A stretch of DNA of 34,016 nt from JAQVEM01 sp964616545 (GCA_964616545.1 CAZTUA010000039.1:1-34016); one strand, 5' to 3'. Positions 25,183 to 34,016 are shown, numbered from the stretch's first letter. The notes: generated by a model from the sequence alone, not told the origin. Program-made: numbers and translations.

Positions 25183-25466
25183 TATTTAAATCTTTCTCTA
25201 ATTTTTTCTTCATCAAAACCTATGATACTGTCTTCTTCATTCAAAACCAGTGTTGGGAAGCTAAAAGCCGGGTTATATTTTTTTAGCTCCTTTTTTATTT
25301 TTTCGAGTTCTTTATTGTCGGCCATATCAACGTAGATATAATAATAATCCACTTTTAATTCTTCCAGAAGGTCTTTCGTTTTCTTACACCACTGGCAGGT
25401 GCTCAATGCATACAGAACCACACTGCCCTTCTTGTCACCTTTTACATGATTCATTTTAATATTCAT
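25182..25466 (-). CDS. Glutaredoxin-like protein (CQWC)
   Basis: A 94-residue thioredoxin-fold protein with the redox pair Cys24 and Cys27 in STCQWCKKT, the cis-proline segment FSFPTLVL and a final GFDEEKIRERF helix as in NrdH-like or glutaredoxin-like proteins. The ATG at 25466 has AAGGAT upstream. Its stop overlaps the next start in the form TAATG, so the two products are translated together, and this protein is the likely electron acceptor of the ferredoxin:thioredoxin reductase protein. A palindrome CAGTATACTG (25483-25492) upstream contains a possible -10 (TATACT). Confidence 0.85.
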   Translation of the reverse strand: MNIKMNHVKGDKKGSVVLYALSTCQWCKKTKDLLEELKVDYYYIYVDMADNKELEKIKKELKKYNPAFSFPTLVLNEEDSIIGFDEEKIRERFK

Positions 25467-25756
25467 TTTTATCCTTAATATACAGTATACTGCCCTTAAA
25501 TTAACCTATATTAAAAGTTTCTTATAATCTTTCATAGCAATGTCTTTTTATTAACTTTCAGGATAATCTATATCTTTAAGGAAATCAATTTATATTATTT
25601 TAACTTCTGTATAAGATTAAACCTATGCTTTAATCTATATAATTTCTAATTCTTTATGGATTTTTATTAAAAATTATAATATTTTTATAATAGGCTTATG
25701 TTCTTTAGCGCTGACTATAATAACACTTGATATTTTATTCTTAAGAGGTGCTCCTG
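25467..25756. other. Divergent intergenic region, no gene seen
   Basis: This AT-rich region separates the glutaredoxin gene (minus) from the cyclophilin-like gene (plus). No open frame with a ribosome site is visible. A plus-strand TATAAT at 25716-25721, 35 bases before the ATG at 25757, is the best promoter candidate for the cyclophilin-like gene; no matching -35 is evident. Confidence 0.5.
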
Positions 25757-26137
25757 ATGGGTAAAATTATAAGAATTACTTCCGATGATATTGAGTTTTT
25801 AGTTGAATTTAATGAATCAAAAACTGCTCAGAAAATACAAAAAAGTTTACCCATTACATCCAGAGTTAATCTATGGGATAATGAAATATACTTTCAGATA
25901 CCTGTACAGGCAGAACTTGAAAACGGTGTAGAAATCCTTGATGCAGGATCTGTCGCCTACTGGCCTCCCGGCAGTGCACTCTGTATCTTTTTTGGTAAAA
26001 CACCTGCAAGCACAGATGACAGACCCCGGGCTGCAAGTCCTGTTACAGTTGTGGGTACGGTTATTGATAATAAAGATATCTCAAAGCTTAAAGAAATCTC
26101 TGACGGTGACGTTATAGAACTCTGTTTCATCAAGTGA
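25757..26137 (+). CDS. Cyclophilin-like fold protein (TM1367/DUF369 type)
   Basis: A 126-residue protein. ITSDDIEFLVEFNESKTAQKI, LWDNEIYFQIPV, AYWPPGSALCIFFGKTPAS and a C-terminal DGDVIEL strand match the small cyclophilin-like beta barrels typified by Thermotoga TM1367. Whether these have prolyl isomerase activity is unknown. ATG at 25757 is preferred over the in-frame GTG at 25748, because AGAGG lies 8 bases before the ATG and the GTG begins inside it. It stands alone and converges on the c-di-GMP gene. Confidence 0.8.
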   Translation: MGKIIRITSDDIEFLVEFNESKTAQKIQKSLPITSRVNLWDNEIYFQIPVQAELENGVEILDAGSVAYWPPGSALCIFFGKTPASTDDRPRAASPVTVVGTVIDNKDISKLKEISDGDVIELCFIK

Positions 26138-26174
26138 GAATAATTAATTAAAAAAATACAGCCAGGTTCAGGCA

Positions 26175-27689
26175 TTATTCTTCTTCAAGAATTTTTATAA
26201 ATTCTTCGACAAGTTTTGGATCAAACTGGGAGCCGCTGGATTTTCTTAATTCCCCTATCGCTTCTTCTTTGCTTAATGTTCTTTTATAAAACCTTCCGCT
26301 TCTCATAACATCATAAGCGTCGGCAATAGATGTCATTCTTGAGAGCAGCGGTATATCTTCCCCTTTCAATCCCTGGGGGTAACCTTTGCCATCCCATCTC
26401 TCATGGTGCGTTAGAATATACTCAGCAATATTAGAAAATTTTTGGGATGATAGCGCAATATTATATCCAATCTCCGGGTAGCTTCTTAATACCTGCCAGT
26501 CTCTCTCGCTCAGTTCATCTTTTTTTGTTACAATATCATCAGGTATGGCAATCTTTCCTAAATCATGAAGGTCAGCAAGGACCGATAGCTGGTCAAGCTT
26601 ACTCTTGGGCAGCCCCTTGGCCTTCCCCAGTTTTAGAACCATTTTTCTAACCCTTTTTCCATGTTCTCTTGTTTCAAAGCTTGATTGCAGAAGAGAATCC
26701 ACAAGCGATGAGATAACAGAATCAGGTATGCTCTTCAATTCAAATAATTTATTTTTGTACATCTCATCACTGGCATCTCTTATAATATCCTGGATATTCT
26801 GATCAGATTTCTCTTTTGTTGCCGCACCAATAGAAAATTCAAATTTAGTCTTCACTTTATCAGCTTTCTGGCATGCTTCTTTTATTCTGTTCACTATTTT
26901 TTTTGCATAATCTGCCGTAGTCCGTGGAAGCAGGATTGAGAATTCATCTTCTCCCCATCTTGATATTATATCTTCTTTTCTGCAGTGCTCCTTTATGATT
27001 GCAGCTATTGTTTTTAAAACCCTATCGCCTTCTTCATTGCCGAAAGCGTCATTTATTAGCTTGAGGCCGTTAACATCTCCAATAATAAAACTTAAGGGAA
27101 GCTGTCTCTCCGTATCAAGTCTTTTTATCTCTTCTTCAAAATAACTTCTGTTATACAGGCCGGTTAAATTATCGTGGAATTTTATATATCTTAATTTTTC
27201 CTCGGCCTTTTTTTTGTCTGTTATATCTTTTATCAGTACCTGAATTAACTTTACTCTATCATTTTTTTTAATAAGCCCGTAATACACTTCCCCGAAAAAC
27301 TCATTGCCTTCTTTATCCATACCGGAAATTTCAAATGGCACTCCCCTCTTACCGCTTAGCGCAAATGCCAGTATTTTCAAATATCTTGGAATGTCTTCAT
27401 CGTTAAGAAACTTGATTTTAGTAAAATGCTGTCCAACTACTTCTTCCTTCGGCTGTCCGAGAAAATTTAGAACTTTATCATTACATGCTGTTATAATACC
27501 TTTTTCATCAATGGTGATTATCCCGAAAGGTGCTGAATTGAGCAGAGTTTCATATTTGTTCCTGTTCTCTTCTAATTCTTCTTCAATTCCTTTGAAGTCC
27601 GTCCGGGGACTTTCAAATTCATCTATTATTTTACGTACTTTTTCTAATTCAGATAAAAGCTGTTCTCTTATATTCTTACTTTCTTCCAT
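26175..27689 (-). CDS. PAS-GGDEF-HD-GYP cyclic-di-GMP signalling protein
   Basis: A 504-residue soluble protein: short N-terminal coiled-coil, PAS sensor (about 45-160), GGDEF domain (about 165-315) and HD-GYP domain (about 322-504). The GGDEF motif is RWGEDEF (244-250), with Glu in place of the second Gly; an inhibitory-site RxxD (237-240) lies at the right distance. The HD-GYP domain keeps HD (375-376), GKIAIPD, HHERWDGKGYP (428-438) and the final residues, so it probably degrades cyclic-di-GMP. The GGDEF half may be weak or act as a binding module. No membrane segment is seen, so the signal is cytoplasmic. The ribosome site is weak. Confidence 0.9.
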   Translation of the reverse strand: MEESKNIREQLLSELEKVRKIIDEFESPRTDFKGIEEELEENRNKYETLLNSAPFGIITIDEKGIITACNDKVLNFLGQPKEEVVGQHFTKIKFLNDEDIPRYLKILAFALSGKRGVPFEISGMDKEGNEFFGEVYYGLIKKNDRVKLIQVLIKDITDKKKAEEKLRYIKFHDNLTGLYNRSYFEEEIKRLDTERQLPLSFIIGDVNGLKLINDAFGNEEGDRVLKTIAAIIKEHCRKEDIISRWGEDEFSILLPRTTADYAKKIVNRIKEACQKADKVKTKFEFSIGAATKEKSDQNIQDIIRDASDEMYKNKLFELKSIPDSVISSLVDSLLQSSFETREHGKRVRKMVLKLGKAKGLPKSKLDQLSVLADLHDLGKIAIPDDIVTKKDELSERDWQVLRSYPEIGYNIALSSQKFSNIAEYILTHHERWDGKGYPQGLKGEDIPLLSRMTSIADAYDVMRSGRFYKRTLSKEEAIGELRKSSGSQFDPKLVEEFIKILEEE

Positions 27690-27715
27690 TTTATAATTAT
27701 ATGGCTTACAATATT

Positions 27716-28375
27716 TTATACTATAATTTTTAATTTTTTTTCGATGTTATCCATTTCCCTTAAGAATTTTTCATTTGCATCATCGGATTCTTTATTTATT
27801 TTTTCTAATTCCTCTGGAGCTGTCAGCAAAGAAAACTGGGTAAAAAATAATTTTTCCTTATTTAAATTATCCATCTTATAATTAAAAACGTCTGCTAAAA
27901 AAACAGGTACATCCAGTTCTGAAAAAACCTTAATAAATTCATCATATTTGTCTGCTATCTCTGTCGCATAGTTAATTTTTGCCTCTATGTTTTTTATCTC
28001 GCCGTCAAATTTTTTTACAATACCGTTTATTTCACCCATATATGTATTATTTAGCTTATAATAATTTTTTCTGAAACTATTGAACTGTTCTACTCTTTTT
28101 CTATCTCTTATTTTATCTGTTTTTAAAAGTATCAGAGAGCTTAATGCAAGCATTATTATAATTCCACTTGTTATACCATATAGTACACCCGCTGTTATAA
28201 GATCAAAATCTATTATTTTCTCATTATTAAATATATATATAATTAATGTTATGATTTCTAAAAGCATGGCTACAACTATCATTATAAAATATTTCAACCT
28301 TATAACTTTATAGCCGAAATCTTTAAAAAGCCTAAACGGACGTTTTTTGTAAACTTTTTTAAATTCCTTATCCAT
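27716..28375 (-). CDS. Membrane protein with C-terminal coiled-coil, function unknown
   Basis: I do not recognise this 219-residue protein. Two membrane segments lie at about 26-50 and 60-85, with a basic N-terminus. Residues about 90-219 are mostly charged helix with heptad-like stretches (EINGIVKKFDGEIKNIEAKI and the final EKFLREMDNIEKKLKI), likely cytoplasmic coiled-coil. It precedes the cyclic-di-GMP gene by 26 bases on the same strand, so the two may share a transcript and a process. Confidence 0.6.
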   Translation of the reverse strand: MDKEFKKVYKKRPFRLFKDFGYKVIRLKYFIMIVVAMLLEIITLIIYIFNNEKIIDFDLITAGVLYGITSGIIIMLALSSLILLKTDKIRDRKRVEQFNSFRKNYYKLNNTYMGEINGIVKKFDGEIKNIEAKINYATEIADKYDEFIKVFSELDVPVFLADVFNYKMDNLNKEKLFFTQFSLLTAPEELEKINKESDDANEKFLREMDNIEKKLKIIV

Positions 28376-28635
28376 TTATTAGACCATGTATTTTTTATAT
28401 TATAATAAAAACTTTTATATTTATATCTCTACATTATACCAAAAAAATAATATTTTATACTATTATAATTATAATATTTATACTTTTGTCAAAATTATTG
28501 CCTTTTATGGCTATATTATGGATTTTTAAATAAAAAATCTGCCCGATAATATATGCAATTGTTAAAACAATAGCAAAATTCTTGAGGAAAATAAATAGAA
28601 GCCTGTATTATTCAGGTTATTTTATGCAGATATTT

Positions 28636-30339
28636 TTAGTATTTCCATTCCAGTGAATTAAGGCGACGGGCTCCTATTTTTATAAGAATATAATATAGAA
28701 ACAGATTTAATAATGTTTCTATTATTATTATTACCGTAAAAACAGCAATATTCTGCCATTTTAGATAGTCCGCTACAAATAACATTCCAACAACTGTTCC
28801 TGCAAAAATAATAAGATATGCAATAAAAAAAATTAGAATTAGTATTCCCCCCAGAGATGATATATTATTTCTTCCAGACTGTCGCGTCCTGAAAACAGGA
28901 AAAAAAGTCCCTATAGAAGTGCATATTGTAGAATCGCCCCAGCTGAATAACATTAAAAGCAGAAATCCCGCAATAAGCGTTATTACTCCAGGCTTGTATA
29001 TAAAATAAAATATTAACATTATCATGAATCCGATAAGCGTGGTAATGCAGGAGCTGTATATAATTTTTGTCCTCAGGATTTCCTCTGAACGGACCGGAGA
29101 TGTCTTTAATATCCAGAATTTTAATCCTTCACCACCAATATTATTTCCGGATAGGTTTGTATTCACCATCCCTGTAACAAGTAAAGGAAACAGTAAAAAT
29201 AAAAGAGTCTCAATTTCTGTAAAGAATTTAAATTCCCCTGTTTCACCTGAAAAAGACCAGAAGAAGATAAATATTAACATTACAAGGGGCATAATTAGCT
29301 GTGTGAGCTTTCTCACATCTCTTGCAAGTACCTTAAAATCTTTCACTATCATATAGTTAATACCGGAAAAAATTGAAAATTTATATTTCCTTTTAACAAT
29401 CTTCCCTGACTTATCTTTTTTTGATTTTCCTGTTCCTCTCCTGCTGATTACCTGGGAGGCGCTCGACCATCCTGTATAGTACAGCCTCTGCGAAAGAGCG
29501 ATACAGAGGAATATCAATAATACCGAAATAGATGTAATAAATACAAAATTTAAAATAAATTTTTCGTAATCACCATTGTGAAGAAAAAATAATGCATTTG
29601 AACCTGCAGTTGAGGGCAAAACTTTTAGAAAAGGCCTGCTGAAAGCATCTGTAATATATTGCTGCATGCTTTCTGTCTCCATTGCACTTATATCAGGAGT
29701 TATATTTTTTATATATCTCGGGATAATCTGTGAAGATAACCATATAATAAGCCCGAGCAAACCTCCGATTACGGCAAGCATTTCTCTGGACCTCACTGGA
29801 TTAATATATCTTGCAGCTATCATGCCTATTAATATTCCAAGACCGGTTGGGATGGATATAATCGAAATAAAAACCATCAGCATGACAGGATAATAGATGA
29901 CAGGCATTTGCGACGTTATACCGTAAGCTATTAAAAATGGAAACACTATTATAAAGAATAGATAGGAATTTGAAATTAAGGCCTCTATATACTTGTATGT
30001 AAAAACAACCCTGTAACTGATTGGAAGACTTAACAGCAGCTCCAGGTCTTTTGATAAATATAATATATAAAGACTTGCAGCTATGCCTGTAAATAATATA
30101 AAAATAAAGACAATAGCCAGTGCGTAATCCAGAGCTATATCAAATATTGTATCAGCCAGCTTTATGTCTAATCTGTTATAAACAAATGAAATAATTTTTG
30201 ATGAATAATATAAGACAATAGAAAAAATCGTAACCGCTATTACTGCTCCAATAATTCTTGCTGCTCTTTTTTTTGGTTCACCTCTGGTAAATCCCAGAAA
30301 AATGATTTTTAACCTATTTTTAAGCAATAAATTAAGCAT
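28636..30339 (-). CDS. ABC exporter permease subunit
   Basis: A 567-residue integral membrane protein with about twelve predicted membrane segments spread over the whole length and a basic cytoplasmic stretch (RRGTGKSKKDKSGKIVKRKY) in the middle. It follows the ATPase gene by 15 bases. The layout is that of large ABC-2-like exporter permeases; the cargo is unknown. The start ATG at 30339 is chosen, because AGGA lies 6 bases upstream; the ATG two codons earlier directly touches that AGGA. Confidence 0.8.
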   Translation of the reverse strand: MLNLLLKNRLKIIFLGFTRGEPKKRAARIIGAVIAVTIFSIVLYYSSKIISFVYNRLDIKLADTIFDIALDYALAIVFIFILFTGIAASLYILYLSKDLELLLSLPISYRVVFTYKYIEALISNSYLFFIIVFPFLIAYGITSQMPVIYYPVMLMVFISIISIPTGLGILIGMIAARYINPVRSREMLAVIGGLLGLIIWLSSQIIPRYIKNITPDISAMETESMQQYITDAFSRPFLKVLPSTAGSNALFFLHNGDYEKFILNFVFITSISVLLIFLCIALSQRLYYTGWSSASQVISRRGTGKSKKDKSGKIVKRKYKFSIFSGINYMIVKDFKVLARDVRKLTQLIMPLVMLIFIFFWSFSGETGEFKFFTEIETLLFLLFPLLVTGMVNTNLSGNNIGGEGLKFWILKTSPVRSEEILRTKIIYSSCITTLIGFMIMLIFYFIYKPGVITLIAGFLLLMLFSWGDSTICTSIGTFFPVFRTRQSGRNNISSLGGILILIFFIAYLIIFAGTVVGMLFVADYLKWQNIAVFTVIIIIETLLNLFLYYILIKIGARRLNSLEWKY

Positions 30340-30354
30340 ATTCATTCCTGTTCA

Positions 30355-31128
30355 TCAGGTCAGCGATTTAACTATATCCATTTCTTCATCACCCCCGGTT
30401 AGCTGGAGGAATATCTCTTCAAGATTGCTCTCTTTTTCAGCTGATAGCTCTCTGAGTTCTTCTATGTTTCCTACAGCGATCAGCTGCCCGTCCTTGATAA
30501 TACCTACCCTATCACATATCCTTTCAGCAATTTCCAGAATATGTGTTGACATAAAAACGCAGTCACCTGAATTTGCCCTTAGCTTCATTATATCCTTTAT
30601 AATCTTTGCGCTTTTTGGGTCCAGGCCAACTGTCGGTTCATCAAAAAAAAGCACCCTGGGTGAGTGAACCAGCGCCCCTGCTATGGCAATTTTTTGTTTC
30701 ATCCCATGTGAATAGCTCTGAATTAACTCCTCTCCTTTATTGACAAGGTCAAAAATCTTTAGAAGCTCTTCTATTCTTTTCCCAATATCCTTTTTATCCA
30801 CCCTGAATAGATTTGCCATAAATCTCAGAAACTCTTTACCGGTCAATTTTTCATAAACCTGTGGTTCTTCAGGTATAAGGCCAATAAACTTTTTTGCCTC
30901 TACAGGATCCTCCTGTATATCTTTCCCCATAACTCTGACAATTCCTGAAGTAGGTTTTAACAGACCGGTCATTAATTTAATAGTTGTAGTTTTCCCTGCC
31001 CCATTCGGACCAAGAAATCCAAATATTTCCCCTTTTTTAACCTCAAGGTTCAATTTGTTTACGGCAGTTACTTTACCAAAAATTTTAGTTAAATTAAAAG
31101 TCTCTATAGCAATTGAATTTCTGCTCAT
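30355..31128 (-). CDS. ABC transporter ATP-binding subunit
   Basis: A 257-residue ATPase. Walker A is GPNGAGKTT, the signature is YSHGMKQKIAIAGAL (an SHGMKQ form common in ABC-2 type exporters), Walker B is VLFFDEPTVGLDP, and the H-loop is STHI. ATG at 31128 has AAGGG 7 bases upstream; a TTG at 31146 would overlap the gdhA stop and is less likely. With the permease downstream it forms a two-gene exporter of the drug, lantibiotic or natrium-export type; the substrate is unknown. Confidence 0.9.
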   Translation of the reverse strand: MSRNSIAIETFNLTKIFGKVTAVNKLNLEVKKGEIFGFLGPNGAGKTTTIKLMTGLLKPTSGIVRVMGKDIQEDPVEAKKFIGLIPEEPQVYEKLTGKEFLRFMANLFRVDKKDIGKRIEELLKIFDLVNKGEELIQSYSHGMKQKIAIAGALVHSPRVLFFDEPTVGLDPKSAKIIKDIMKLRANSGDCVFMSTHILEIAERICDRVGIIKDGQLIAVGNIEELRELSAEKESNLEEIFLQLTGGDEEMDIVKSLT

Positions 31129-31142
31129 TTTAGAACCCTTTT

Positions 31143-32477
31143 TCAAACAACACCCTGTGCCAGCATAGCATCCGCTACCTTAACAAATCCTGCTATATTC
31201 GCCCCCATTACCAGATTGTCTTCGTCTCCATATTCTTTTGAAGTTGCGCAGATAGTATTTAATATATTTCTCATAATTTGCTTTAAATTTTTATCCACTT
31301 CTTCCGCTGTCCATTGCATTCTCATACTATTCTGTGACATTTCCAGAGCAGAAACTGCAACTCCTCCTGCGTTTGCAGCTTTCCCGGGTGCATAAAGTAT
31401 TCTATTTTTCAGAAAGATTTTAACCGCCTCAGGCGTGCACGGCATATTTGCACCTTCGCCCACAGCATAACATCCATTTTTAACCAGGACTTCCGCGTTT
31501 TCAGAGTCCAGCTCATTTTGTGTTGCACATGGAAGCGCAACATCACATTTAACATTCCATATCTCCCTGGAATTACTAATAAATTTAGCATCCGGATAAT
31601 TATTTTTGTATTCTTCTATTCTTCCCTTATTAACTTCTTTTATTAGTTTTATTTCATTTAGGTCCAGGCCATCCGGATTATAGATAAAACCGTTTGAATC
31701 GCTCATTGCTATAACCCTGCCCCCCAGTTCTTTTACTTTTTCATGAGCATAGATCGCTACATTGCCCGAGCCTGAGATTACAACATCTGCTCCTTTTAGC
31801 GTTTTATCTTTCCTGCCTAAAAGATCGTTAATAAGATAAACAAGACCATATCCTGTAGCTTCTTTTCGCAGCAGGCTCCCACCGTATTCCAGGCTTTTAC
31901 CTGTTAAAACACCCTCAAAAGCATTCTTTAGTCTTTTATACTGTCCAAACATATATCCTATTTCTCTTGCACCTGTACCTATATCCCCTGCAGGTACATC
32001 GGTATCCGGGCCTATATGCCTGAATAATTCCATCATAAAACTCTGGCAAAATTTCATTATTTCTGTATCTGATTTACCTTTGGGATTAAAATTACTCCCT
32101 CCCTTTCCTCCTCCAATACTGAATCCTGTTAAAGAATTTTTAAATATCTGTTCAAAACCAAGAAATTTAATTATCCCGAGATTTACAGATGGGTGTAAAC
32201 GCAGACCGCCCTTATATGGACCAATTGCACTGTTAAATTCAACTCTGTAGCCGCGGTTGACTCTTACCCTTCCTTTATCATCAAGCCATGGAACCCTAAA
32301 AATTATCTGTCTTTCCGGTTCTACAAGTCTTTCCAGAATACCGGCTTTCTCATATTTCGGGTTTCTCTCAAACACAGACTCTATTGACGAAAATACTTCT
32401 CTTATTGCCTGGTGGAATTCTAATTCTCCGGGGTTTGTTTCTAAAACGCTTTTAAGTACATCCTGAGTATAACTCAT
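31143..32477 (-). CDS. gdhA: NADP-type glutamate dehydrogenase
   Basis: GdhA aminates 2-oxoglutarate to glutamate, feeding nitrogen into the arginine pathway among others. The 444-residue length is that of class I hexameric enzymes. The substrate region GGGKGGSNFNPKGKSD holds catalytic lysines, and PAGDIGTGAREIGYMFGQYKRL is typical of the NADP-dependent group. A Rossmann domain begins near GADVVISGSGNVAIYA. A strong AAAGGAG precedes the ATG at 32477. A TATAAT at 32525-32520 lies between tRNA-Cys and the gene, so it may be transcribed from there or from the tRNA promoter. Confidence 0.95.
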   Translation of the reverse strand: MSYTQDVLKSVLETNPGELEFHQAIREVFSSIESVFERNPKYEKAGILERLVEPERQIIFRVPWLDDKGRVRVNRGYRVEFNSAIGPYKGGLRLHPSVNLGIIKFLGFEQIFKNSLTGFSIGGGKGGSNFNPKGKSDTEIMKFCQSFMMELFRHIGPDTDVPAGDIGTGAREIGYMFGQYKRLKNAFEGVLTGKSLEYGGSLLRKEATGYGLVYLINDLLGRKDKTLKGADVVISGSGNVAIYAHEKVKELGGRVIAMSDSNGFIYNPDGLDLNEIKLIKEVNKGRIEEYKNNYPDAKFISNSREIWNVKCDVALPCATQNELDSENAEVLVKNGCYAVGEGANMPCTPEAVKIFLKNRILYAPGKAANAGGVAVSALEMSQNSMRMQWTAEEVDKNLKQIMRNILNTICATSKEYGDEDNLVMGANIAGFVKVADAMLAQGVV

Positions 32478-32545
32478 GCTTATCTCCTTTAAGATCTGGT
32501 TATAATTTCCATTATCTGCATTATAGGTTCTAAATTAAATTATTC

Positions 32546-32619
<74 letters not shown>

Positions 32620-32644
32620 GTTATGAAACTGACAATAGGAAAAT

Positions 32645-32673
32645 ATTATAAGATAATTTTGTTTAAAAGTTAA
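32645..32673 (-). promoter_or_regulatory. Probable tRNA-Cys promoter
   Basis: On the minus strand TTAACT (32673-32668, four of six) and a perfect TATAAT (32650-32645) are 17 bases apart, 25 bases before the tRNA 5' end. The elements lie between the arms of a 10-bp inverted repeat (32634-32643 and 32681-32690). Confidence 0.6.
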
Positions 32674-32815
32674 GCAAAGCTTTTCCTATTTTTTATACTG
32701 GCAGGGAGTTTTTTTATTTTATTTTCCAGTATAATCAAATAAATACGTGCTACTTTTATGCTTTTTTCTTTCAGGATGGATAAATTTTAAAGATTAAATG
32801 CAAGGATTAACCATT

Positions 32816-33820
32816 TTAAAATATTCCCTCAATCTTTTCTCCGCAATCCGGACAAAAACCATCTTTTAATTTATTACCCAAAACCGAAAATCCTGTTCGT
32901 TTTATTAAAAGACTATTACATGATGGACATAATGTATTATCATAAAAATTTCCCGGTATATTTCCGCCGTATACATATTTCAAACCAGATTCTCTCCCCA
33001 GTTCTATAGCAGTCTCTATTTTTTCTACACCAGTAGGGGGAATATCTGATTTATACTGCGGGTAATATGCACTTATATGCCAGGGGATACCCTTATCTAT
33101 CCGGGAAATGAAGTCTGCTATTTTTTGCAGTTCATCTCTGGAGTCATTGACTCCGGGTATTATCAGGGTTGTTATCTCTATCCATATTCCAAGTTCCTTC
33201 ATCAGAATAATATTGTCCAGGACAGGCTTTAATCTTCCCCCAATTTTTTCTTTATAAGTTTCTTCAGAAAAGCTTTTTAAATCAATATTTGCGGCATCCA
33301 GATAGGGCTCAATCATCATTATGCATTCTCTTGTCATAAAACCATTGGTTATAAATATATTTTTTAATCCTTTTTGACTGGCCAGTTTAGCTGTATCATA
33401 TGCATATTCAAAAAAAATTGTAGGTTCTGTATATGTATATGATATGCTTCTATCCCCATTATCCAGTGCCTGATTTACAAGCTTTTCCGGAGGAACGTTA
33501 TCACCCTCTATTTTATTATAGTCACATGGCATCTGGGATATATTAAAATTCTGGCAAAAAAAACACCTGAAGTTACACCCAACCGTCGCAACTGATAGCG
33601 AGTACGTCCCCGGCAGGAAATGGAATAGCGGTTTTTTCTCAATCGGATCAGAATTCTCTGCTATTAATTTCCCGTATACCAGTGAATAAAGTACTCCGTC
33701 AACATTTTCCCTTACACAGCATTTACCTTTTTCGTGGTTGCCGATAACACACCTGTGGCTGCAAAGGTTACACCTTACCCTGTTGTTATTAATTTTTTTA
33801 TAGAGATACGCCTCTTTCAT
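32816..33820 (-). CDS. amrS: AmrS-type radical SAM enzyme (PflA-like, COG1180)
   Basis: A 334-residue protein of the AmmeMemoRadiSam radical SAM group. An N-terminal cysteine region (CNLC, C24, GKCCVR) precedes the radical SAM motif CNFRCFFC (Cys82, Cys86, Cys89). SYTYTEPTIFFEYAYD and HISAYYPQYK are family typical, and the C-terminal zinc-ribbon-like CPSC and CPDC pairs match AmrS. The family occurs with AMMECR1 and Memo proteins, but neither partner is within the window, and the reaction is not established. An anaerobic glycyl-radical activase is the alternative reading, less likely because no glycyl-radical enzyme is adjacent. A TATAAT lies upstream at about 33890; the ribosome site is weak. 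Confidence 0.85.
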   Translation of the reverse strand: MKEAYLYKKINNNRVRCNLCSHRCVIGNHEKGKCCVRENVDGVLYSLVYGKLIAENSDPIEKKPLFHFLPGTYSLSVATVGCNFRCFFCQNFNISQMPCDYNKIEGDNVPPEKLVNQALDNGDRSISYTYTEPTIFFEYAYDTAKLASQKGLKNIFITNGFMTRECIMMIEPYLDAANIDLKSFSEETYKEKIGGRLKPVLDNIILMKELGIWIEITTLIIPGVNDSRDELQKIADFISRIDKGIPWHISAYYPQYKSDIPPTGVEKIETAIELGRESGLKYVYGGNIPGNFYDNTLCPSCNSLLIKRTGFSVLGNKLKDGFCPDCGEKIEGIF

Positions 33821-34016
33821 ATTTTACTGTCTTATATTTTTATTAATTACCCTTCAGTATAATATATTTTTAATAATATCCTTTTTACTATTATATATCT
33901 GACGCAAATAATTATAAATAAGTTAAGGAATAATAAACTCTGAAAAAATTTATTAGAATATTTTCATTTAATATATTAATATTTAACTATATATTTTTAT
34001 AAAATATTTTTTTATT

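Noticed and set aside
28600..28635. Short CCTG/CAGG hairpin after the ABC permease gene, considered as a terminator.
   Set aside because: Only four pairs form on the minus strand and the following sequence is not a clean U run.
32634..32690. 10-bp inverted repeat AATAGGAAAA/TTTTCCTATT followed by T residues on the plus strand, considered as a terminator.
   Set aside because: The loop is 37 bases long and no plus-strand gene lies upstream. The enclosed sequence reads better as the tRNA-Cys promoter on the minus strand.

Overview
The window is a dense, AT-rich bacterial chromosome segment with almost all genes on the minus strand. It has no insertion sequence, phage gene or CRISPR array. The gene order suggests a low-GC, probably anaerobic, deep-branching member of the Actinobacteriota. 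The arginine genes run argC-argJ-argB-argD-argF-argR-argG, with argR between argF and argG, and they lie downstream of infC-rpmI-rplT-pheS-pheT, as in Mycobacterium. Radical SAM enzymes, a ferredoxin:thioredoxin-reductase-type protein and an AmrS-like protein point to anaerobic life. The taxonomic placement is inference from synteny, not from a tree.

Region by region. At 1-6960 (minus) lies the arginine operon, truncated at the left edge inside argG. Its promoter is covered by a 39-bp dyad that looks like a double ArgR operator (6981-7019). At 7060-9455 (minus) are an apolipoprotein N-acyltransferase-like protein with altered active-site residues, a CoA-binding protein and a small TIR-like or deoxyribosyltransferase-like protein. 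At 9547-14953 (minus) is the translation operon infC-rpmI-rplT-pheS-pheT followed by a metallo-beta-lactamase-fold hydrolase. It is preceded by a strong promoter and a leader RNA with terminator and antiterminator halves, which looks like an L20 autoregulatory leader. infC has no usable ATG, GTG or TTG start and probably begins at ATT. Next come a radical SAM protein (15184-16524), thrS (16668-18602) and tRNA-Gly(GCC).

The short plus-strand segments hold a PH-like protein, then an SOS mutagenesis cassette: a LexA-type box at 20171-20184, an error-prone-type DnaE polymerase and an overlapping, apparently active DinB polymerase. Facing it are a ferredoxin:thioredoxin reductase catalytic chain fused to a rubredoxin-like domain and an overlapping glutaredoxin. 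Further right are a cyclophilin-like protein (plus), a PAS-GGDEF-HD-GYP signalling protein, an unknown membrane coiled-coil protein, an ABC exporter pair, NADP-type glutamate dehydrogenase, tRNA-Cys(GCA) and an AmrS-type radical SAM enzyme (all minus).

No single large undescribed system stands out. The most notable items are the regulatory structures (infC leader, ArgR dyad, SOS cassette), the non-AUG infC start, the FTR-rubredoxin/glutaredoxin pair, the unusual Lnt active site and a T-loop variant in tRNA-Gly. No gene-free stretch reaches 300 bases; the longest (25467-25756) holds only promoter-like AT-rich sequence.
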